Shown one piece after another: positions 58,707 to 64,000 of a stretch of 64,000 nt of DNA. The stretch is from Planctomycetota bacterium. GTDB lineage: Bacteria > Planctomycetota > Planctomycetia > Planctomycetales > Planctomycetaceae. The stretch's first letter is position 1, and each line of letters begins with the position of its first letter. The stretch spans positions 1 through 64,000 of the forward strand of contig JAQCEJ010000012.1 of the NCBI GenBank assembly GCA_027618475.1, read 5' to 3'. The position numbers and the translations under genes were made by a program. Under the pieces are notes generated by a model, which saw only the letters and a program-made list of their open reading frames with translations, searched no databases and had not been told where the DNA came from.

Positions 58707-59174
58707 GTGGCAGGACTTTCAGCCGTCTCTTCCGTCAATTCGCTTTCGGCCGTCAGTTCGTTGGGCCGATCGGCGGATGTTGCATCGAAAATCGCCGTCA
58801 TGACCAACGAGATCCCGCAGCCGTTCGCGGCGGCGTTGAATGAAGCCGGCCAATCGAACGACCCAACGACGAATCTCGCCCCTTCGGAGGTGTCGTGGTC
58901 TACTGAGCATGCCGACAAAGACGACCCTGTCCGCAAAGCTTTCCAGGACTTTGTTGCCGGTACATTTTACAAGCAGATGTTCAAAGCCTTGCGGAGCGGC
59001 CAGAACAAACCGGCGTACATTCACGGCGGTGCCGCCGAAGAAATGTTCCAAAGCCAACTCGATCAACAGGTGGCCGAAGATCTTGCAGCGAATCACGGAA
59101 GTTCATTCTCTGATTCACTTTATGAGTCGTTCCAGCGCGAGCGACGCCAGGGCCGCTTCTCGACAACGGCGTGA
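58707..59174 (+). CDS. flgJ: FlgJ-type rod-binding protein, rod-binding domain only
   Basis: 155 residues. The core VRKAFQDFVAGTFYKQMFKALRSGQNKPAYIHGGAAEEMFQSQLDQQVAEDLAANHGSSFSD is the rod-binding half of FlgJ, with the GGAAEEMF block. The muramidase half of proteobacterial FlgJ is missing, as is usual outside the Gamma- and Betaproteobacteria. GTG start with GGAG nine bases upstream, two bases after the flgI stop. It caps the growing rod. Confidence 0.88.
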   Translation: MAGLSAVSSVNSLSAVSSLGRSADVASKIAVMTNEIPQPFAAALNEAGQSNDPTTNLAPSEVSWSTEHADKDDPVRKAFQDFVAGTFYKQMFKALRSGQNKPAYIHGGAAEEMFQSQLDQQVAEDLAANHGSSFSDSLYESFQRERRQGRFSTTA

Positions 59175-59435
59175 CGCATCGGGAATTCTCGACCGTCTTA
59201 CGTCAGCCGGACGCGCGCCGTGCAGTTGCACGTAGTAGCCGTTCGTTGGAATGTCAAACTCTGACGGTTGTAGTTGGACGTGCTGAATTCGCCGCTCTCA
59301 ACGGTTATTCCCTCGGAAGTTATTCGTCCGATCCTGACGACATTAACTGATGAGAGGGAACGATCGTAAGTTCCCCTGCGCACCTGCGAACGAATTCCCC
59401 GCGTCGTTCGCCGATCGAAAGCGAACATACGATCC

Positions 59436-59978
59436 ATGAATGCCAAACGACCCATCTCGAATCCGCAGGTGTCTGCAGTAACGCCCCGATCACCGGCACA
59501 ACTGCTCGTCGACATACAGCAGCTTATCGCCGAATTGTTGAATACGGGCGAAGGGTTGTTGCTGCACTACGAGCACAAGTCTTCGGCGATGCAGCGTGCC
59601 TCCGCCGACGAGATGCTCAAATTAACCGATATCGAGACATCGCTGACGCAACGGCTTGAACGCAGCTTAAGCCGACGCCGAACGATTTTGAAGGATGCGG
59701 GTCTGCTGCGTTTGCCGCATCGTACATTACGGGAATTGATAGTCGCATTACCGGGGGCTCCGCGGGAGGAATGGGACGCCGCCTTGACGCGCATTCAGCA
59801 ACAGTCGCAACGCCTTCGATTGATCGGCTGGTCGCACTGGATTGTCGCCCATCGCACGCAGTCTCATTACAACGAACTGATCGATCTGATTGCCCAGGGG
59901 GGTTACCGTTCGCCCACATACAGCCAACACGCGCAACGCGAAGGAAAAGGTGGCGTGCTGTTGGACGCATCGATTTAG
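59436..59978 (+). CDS. flgN: FlgN-like flagellar export chaperone
   Basis: 180 residues, mostly helical. AQLLVDIQQLIAELLNTGEGLLLHYEHKSSAMQRASADEMLKLTDIE and LTRIQQQSQRLRLIGWSHWIVAHR fit the FlgN pattern of two long helices ending in a conserved hydrophobic face. The position directly before flgK and flgL, whose products FlgN escorts to the export apparatus, supports the call. A 260-base gap separates it from flgJ; it contains no clear gene. Confidence 0.75.
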   Translation: MNAKRPISNPQVSAVTPRSPAQLLVDIQQLIAELLNTGEGLLLHYEHKSSAMQRASADEMLKLTDIETSLTQRLERSLSRRRTILKDAGLLRLPHRTLRELIVALPGAPREEWDAALTRIQQQSQRLRLIGWSHWIVAHRTQSHYNELIDLIAQGGYRSPTYSQHAQREGKGGVLLDASI

Positions 59979-60075
59979 CATTGGGAAATGTCTGGTCTTG
60001 AATACGATTTTGTGCAAGCGAGTTTGACGAAACTCAACCGCCGGGCTTCGTGTCCGGACGATTGAAGAGGGTGAC

Positions 60076-61773
60076 ATGAGTCTCAGCGGGACATTGGCCG
60101 CCGTCGGCAGAAGTCTGGAAATTTTCAGCACCGGCATTCAGGTGGCCGGGCAGAATATTTCCAACAGTTCGACGCCCGGCTACATCCGCGAAAAGCTCGA
60201 CATCAGCACCGGACTTCCGTATGCAAGCGGTTCTCTCATTCTCGGGACCGGAGCCAAAGCCAACGGGATCAAACAGCAGATCGATCTCTATCTCGAAACG
60301 CGCATTCATAGCGCCAACTCCGAAGTTTCCGCATCGAGTGCGATCACCAATATCTACCGTCAGCTCGAATCCGAACTCAACGCGTTGGGTGACGGCTCGC
60401 TTTCGGATCTGGTGAGCGGTTTTCTGTCGACCCTGCACGATGTCGTCAATCAGCCCGCATCGGCGGCCATTCGGCAATTCGCTGTGCAGGACGGGCAAAC
60501 ATTGGCCGGCCAGTTTCAGTCGCTCCGTTCACGAATCGACGATATTCGTGCGACCCAGACGATCAATGTGAATTCTCTGGTTAATGAGGCCAATCGACTG
60601 ATCGATCAGGTGTATAAGCTCAACTTCGATATTCAACGGGCCGAACTCGGCGGCTTGATCGAGAGCGATGCCGGTGCGCTGCGCAGTCAGCGTTACGACG
60701 CTCTCACGCGGCTTTCAGAAATCATTCCCATACAATTCGAAGAGCGTGCCAACGGCAGCGTCGATGTGCGAACGCCTTCCGATTATCTGATTCTCGCCGG
60801 TAGCTTTCAGCATCTGGCGACCAGTACCGAAGTCGATCGTGGTGTCAATGTGACGTATGTTCGACTGGATCACACCGGGACCGATGTGTCGCATCTCGGC
60901 GGAGAACTGAAAGGGATCGTCGAAGGACGCGATGACGTGTTGGGAGGTTTCGTCGATAATCTTGACGAATATGTCTCGAACTTCATCTACGAATTCAACA
61001 AGATCCACGCCTCAGGGCAGGGGATTAAGCGGTTCGATAACGTCACCGGCACCTACGCGGCAACCGACGCGACAGCGGCGCTCAATCAAGCCGGTCTGAC
61101 ATTTTCACCCGAACATGGCAGTTTCGAGTTCACCGTCGCCAATCAGCAGACCGGAATCGCCGAGTCGTCGATCATCAGCATCGATCTCGACGGCATTGGT
61201 ACCGATACCTCGCTCGCGGGGTTGCGCGATGCCCTCAACGCCGCCAATCCGCATATTACGGCGAGTATTACCAGCGACAACCGCCTGAAGATCATCGCCG
61301 CCAACGGTTACGAATTCAGTTTCGCGAATGATTCGAGCGGCGTGCTGGCCTCGTTGGGAATCAACACTTTCTTCATGGGAAAAAACTCGACCGATGTCGG
61401 AGTGAATTCCGTGATCGCCAACGATCATCGTTACCTTGCGACCTCTCGCGGGGGAGGAGAATCCGACGGCAGTAACGCCCAGCGGCTCACCGATTTCATC
61501 AAGCAACCCGTTTCGGGATTGGGAAACGTCAGCCTGAGCGAATATTACGATTCGTTGGTCTCGAACATTGCGCAAATGTCGGCCACCAGTACCACCTTGA
61601 CGAACGGTCTGCAAGCTTATCAGGATTCGCTCAACAGCCAGCGCGAACAATTTTCGGGCGTAAGCCTCGATGAAGAAGCATTAATGATGATGCAGTTTCA
61701 ACGATCGTACCAGGCGTCTGCCCGGTTGATCGGCGTGATCGACGAGTTATTCGACGTGCTGTTGAATATTTGA
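60076..61773 (+). CDS. flgK: Flagellar hook-associated protein 1 (FlgK)
   Basis: Joins hook and filament; 565 residues, a normal length. LEIFSTGIQVAGQNISNSSTPGYIREK is the N-terminal motif shared with rod and hook proteins, and the C-terminus LNSQREQFSGVSLDEEALMMMQFQRSYQASARLIGVIDELFDVLLNI is the FlgK end. The middle has ANRLIDQVYKLNFDIQRAE and GELKGIVEGRDD. GAGGGTG is just before the ATG. It follows flgN on the same strand and precedes flgL. Confidence 0.95.
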   Translation: MSLSGTLAAVGRSLEIFSTGIQVAGQNISNSSTPGYIREKLDISTGLPYASGSLILGTGAKANGIKQQIDLYLETRIHSANSEVSASSAITNIYRQLESELNALGDGSLSDLVSGFLSTLHDVVNQPASAAIRQFAVQDGQTLAGQFQSLRSRIDDIRATQTINVNSLVNEANRLIDQVYKLNFDIQRAELGGLIESDAGALRSQRYDALTRLSEIIPIQFEERANGSVDVRTPSDYLILAGSFQHLATSTEVDRGVNVTYVRLDHTGTDVSHLGGELKGIVEGRDDVLGGFVDNLDEYVSNFIYEFNKIHASGQGIKRFDNVTGTYAATDATAALNQAGLTFSPEHGSFEFTVANQQTGIAESSIISIDLDGIGTDTSLAGLRDALNAANPHITASITSDNRLKIIAANGYEFSFANDSSGVLASLGINTFFMGKNSTDVGVNSVIANDHRYLATSRGGGESDGSNAQRLTDFIKQPVSGLGNVSLSEYYDSLVSNIAQMSATSTTLTNGLQAYQDSLNSQREQFSGVSLDEEALMMMQFQRSYQASARLIGVIDELFDVLLNI

Positions 61774-61844
61774 TCGCCTTGGTATTTCCATCAGTTGACA
61801 GGAACACGATTGACGCGAGCGGTTGCTCGCCCTGAAAAATTCTT

Positions 61845-64000
61845 ATGAGCCTCGGACCCATATTACCTGGACGATTGCCGACGTCGCTGCTGACGTCGCG
61901 TCTGGCACAGAACATTCAGGCGAGTTCCCTTTCGCTGGCGCGGGTGCAAGATCAGATTTCGAGCGGGAAAAAATACTTTCTTCCCAGCGAAAACCCGACG
62001 TCGTCGATCCGGGCTCTCATTCTGCAAAAATCGCTCGAGTCGCGGAAGCAGATTCAGGCGAATATCGTGACCGATCGCACATTTCTGGCCAACAGCGAAT
62101 CGACGCTGGCGCCGGTTTCCGATCTGCTCAATCGCGCCAAAGGGGCTCTCCAGGCAGGACTGGGAGATGCATCGACCGCCGTCGAGCGTACCGCTCTGGC
62201 GAATGAAGTCGTCTCGATGCTGCAAGGGGCGCTCGGCATCGCCAATGCGAGTTTTCAGGGGCGATATCTTTTCGCCGGTACTCAGAATTCGCAGCCGCCG
62301 TTTCAACTGATCAACGGCGCCGTCCGCTACCTGGGGGACGGAGGAGCCATCAATTCCTTTGTCGACGCCGGTACGCTGGTCGCCAATAACGTTGACGGCG
62401 CCACGGCGTTCGGCGCTCTGAAGGCCAATACCGGTTCGGACATCAATCCCGCGTTGACGACCTCCACGCGCATCGGTGATCTGCTTGCCGGCCGGGGAAT
62501 CACTCTCGGAAAAATCGAACTGACTCTCGACGACGGCGTCAATCCCATCCAGTCGGCGGTCGTTGACCTGACCTCCGCACAAACGATCGGGGATATCAAG
62601 ACGCGGCTCGAAAATGCATTCGCGGGCGGTCCCGTTACGCTGGGAGTCGATATCGACCCAACCAGCAAGATGGGACTTCGCCTGACTCCCTCCGCCGGTT
62701 CGATTGCCGTCCGCGATATCACCGGTTCGACGGTGGCCCGCGACCTCGGCATTCTCGGCGGTCCGGCGGCGTCGATCGTCGGTGACGATCTCGACCCTGC
62801 GTTGTCGATCTACACGTCAGTCTCGGCTCTTAACGGCGGTACCGGCATCGGCAGTACAGCGGGAACGGGATTGCTCATCGACAACGGTCTCACTTCGAAA
62901 GTCGTCGACCTTTCCTCGGCGAATACTGTGCAGGATATCTTCAACACGTTGCGGCAGTCGGGACTCGATCTTGTCGTCGGTTTTAATTCAGAACGCAACG
63001 GCCTCGCGATATCGAGCCGGTTGAGCGGCAAGCAACTCACGATCGGCGAAAACGGCGGTACGAACGCCTCGGGACTCGGCATTCGCACGATGACTCCCGA
63101 CACATTTCTTGCCGACCTGAATTTTGGAGCGGGCGTGCTTCAGGATGGGTCAGAATCGATTCGCATTCTCCGACGTGACGGTACCAATGTTGACGTCGAT
63201 ATCGGAAACGCCGTGACGATACGCGATGTGATCGATGCTATTAACGCCGTCGACGAATTCTCGGGTTCAACGCCGCTCGCCGATTTGAATCTGGGGACGG
63301 GAGTACCGGTGGGAGGGGGTTCGCAGCTCGATATCACCCGCCGCGATGGTTCGAATGTCAGTATCGATCTAAGCGGTACGTCGACGTTGCAGGAAGTCGT
63401 CGATGCCATCAACGCCGTCGATGCGGGAAATCTCGTCGCGTCGATCGACGCGACGAACCATCGCCTTACGCTCACCGACAATAGCGGCATCGGTGATCTC
63501 ACCGTTGCGACGAACGACATTTCGACCGCGCTGGGAATGGCCGGCAGCGAAACCAGCGGCGACACAGCGGCAGCGTTAACGGGGGTGTACGTTCCGGTGA
63601 AACTGTTCGCACGCTTCAACACGTTCGGCAACGGTATCGAAATCGCTGATGGCAGCGGCAGCGGTCCTCTGACGATCGACAGTAACACTGTTGCGATCGC
63701 ACTCGGTATCGACGGAACGCAGAGCGGCAGCGATCCGACGGCGTTCCTGGCCGGACGCGACGTCAACGGTCAAAAGAACGGTGGTGTGTTCGGCATCCTG
63801 TTGGAACTCGAACAGGCTCTGCGTAAGGGAGACAATCAGACGATGTCGCGGTTGGAAGCAGAATTGACTGCGGAAATCGACCGCTTCAATGCCGTGCGTG
63901 CCGAAACGGGAAGCCGGATGAAACTGCTCGATGATGTTGAATCCCGTTTACTGGATGACAACTTGCAGATTCAGGAAGCGCTGTCGAAAGAGACCGACAC
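61845..64000 (+). CDS. flgL: Flagellar hook-associated protein 3 (FlgL), partial at window edge
   Basis: 718 codons are open from the ATG to the window end, with no stop. The N-terminus LTSRLAQNIQASSLSLARVQDQISSGKKYFLPSENP is the FlgL/flagellin start, and FQGRYLFAGTQNSQPPF is a FlgL landmark. The middle is much longer than usual (FlgL is typically 300-500): repeated units resembling the flagellin hook-IN motif occur, for example LADLNFGAGV and LADLNLGTGV, each followed by RRDGTNV or RRDGSNV, with DVIDAINAVD and EVVDAINAVD. The helical C-terminal domain begins near 63780. It lies 70 bases after flgK. Confidence 0.93.
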   Translation, partial: MSLGPILPGRLPTSLLTSRLAQNIQASSLSLARVQDQISSGKKYFLPSENPTSSIRALILQKSLESRKQIQANIVTDRTFLANSESTLAPVSDLLNRAKGALQAGLGDASTAVERTALANEVVSMLQGALGIANASFQGRYLFAGTQNSQPPFQLINGAVRYLGDGGAINSFVDAGTLVANNVDGATAFGALKANTGSDINPALTTSTRIGDLLAGRGITLGKIELTLDDGVNPIQSAVVDLTSAQTIGDIKTRLENAFAGGPVTLGVDIDPTSKMGLRLTPSAGSIAVRDITGSTVARDLGILGGPAASIVGDDLDPALSIYTSVSALNGGTGIGSTAGTGLLIDNGLTSKVVDLSSANTVQDIFNTLRQSGLDLVVGFNSERNGLAISSRLSGKQLTIGENGGTNASGLGIRTMTPDTFLADLNFGAGVLQDGSESIRILRRDGTNVDVDIGNAVTIRDVIDAINAVDEFSGSTPLADLNLGTGVPVGGGSQLDITRRDGSNVSIDLSGTSTLQEVVDAINAVDAGNLVASIDATNHRLTLTDNSGIGDLTVATNDISTALGMAGSETSGDTAAALTGVYVPVKLFARFNTFGNGIEIADGSGSGPLTIDSNTVAIALGIDGTQSGSDPTAFLAGRDVNGQKNGGVFGILLELEQALRKGDNQTMSRLEAELTAEIDRFNAVRAETGSRMKLLDDVESRLLDDNLQIQEALSKETD

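Overview
The window reads as a chromosomal segment of a bacterium of the phylum Planctomycetota, probably a motile member of the Planctomycetaceae or relatives. This is inference from gene content: DUF1080 proteins, Tat-exported ceramidase-like and sialate-esterase-like enzymes, COG3379 phosphohydrolases, an RRM-type RNA-binding protein, TadE/TadG-type proteins with VWA domains, many short secreted proteins of unknown family, and an integrase whose frame ends inside a tRNA. No rRNA gene or CRISPR array was seen.

Layout. 1-8.6 kb: HlyD-type adaptor (minus), two tandem AlkP-superfamily phosphohydrolases, a Gfo/Idh/MocA oxidoreductase, and an exported peroxiredoxin followed by a CxxC protein and a strong terminator. 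8.9-18 kb: phenylacetate-CoA-ligase-like enzyme, an unknown protein coupled to a SNF2-type helicase, a parvulin isomerase, a lipoprotein, a membrane protein, a HAD-fold protein lacking its catalytic aspartates, a FabZ-like dehydratase and TrmB. 18-25.6 kb: ceramidase-like protein, STAS protein, phytanoyl-CoA dioxygenase-like protein, SGNH hydrolase, RRM protein, methionine aminopeptidase, sialate-esterase-like protein and a lipoprotein.

25.9-32.2 kb is the most unusual part. A cyclic-di-GMP-I (GEMM) riboswitch aptamer precedes a secreted protein of unknown family, a TadG-like protein, three TadE-like proteins and a TadG-like protein with a VWA domain split by a long insertion. I see no Tad ATPase, secretin or major pilin. 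The run ends at a 15-bp hairpin terminator shared with a convergent repeat-rich secreted protein.

32.2-43.2 kb: PHB-depolymerase-like esterase, a DUF1080/beta-lactamase-fold fusion, a TolC-family lipoprotein, a tandem pair of paralogous membrane-anchored proteins, and a zinc-ribbon membrane protein. 43.2-50.3 kb: the replication cluster dnaN-dciA-gyrB (minus) diverges from trpBA across 680 bp that hold an AT-rich tract and a group of DnaA-box-like 9-mers; tRNA-Lys follows trpA. 50.2-53.3 kb: integrase ending inside tRNA-Lys, a small protein, and a complete IS4-family element. 53.5-64 kb: flagellar operon flgF-flgG-flgA-flgH-flgI-flgJ(rod-binding only)-flgN-flgK-flgL, with flgL running off the end.

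Together, the c-di-GMP-sensing leader on a surface-structure operon and the flagellar operon suggest that this chromosome encodes both a motile and an attached state. The regulation is inferred from sequence, not measured.
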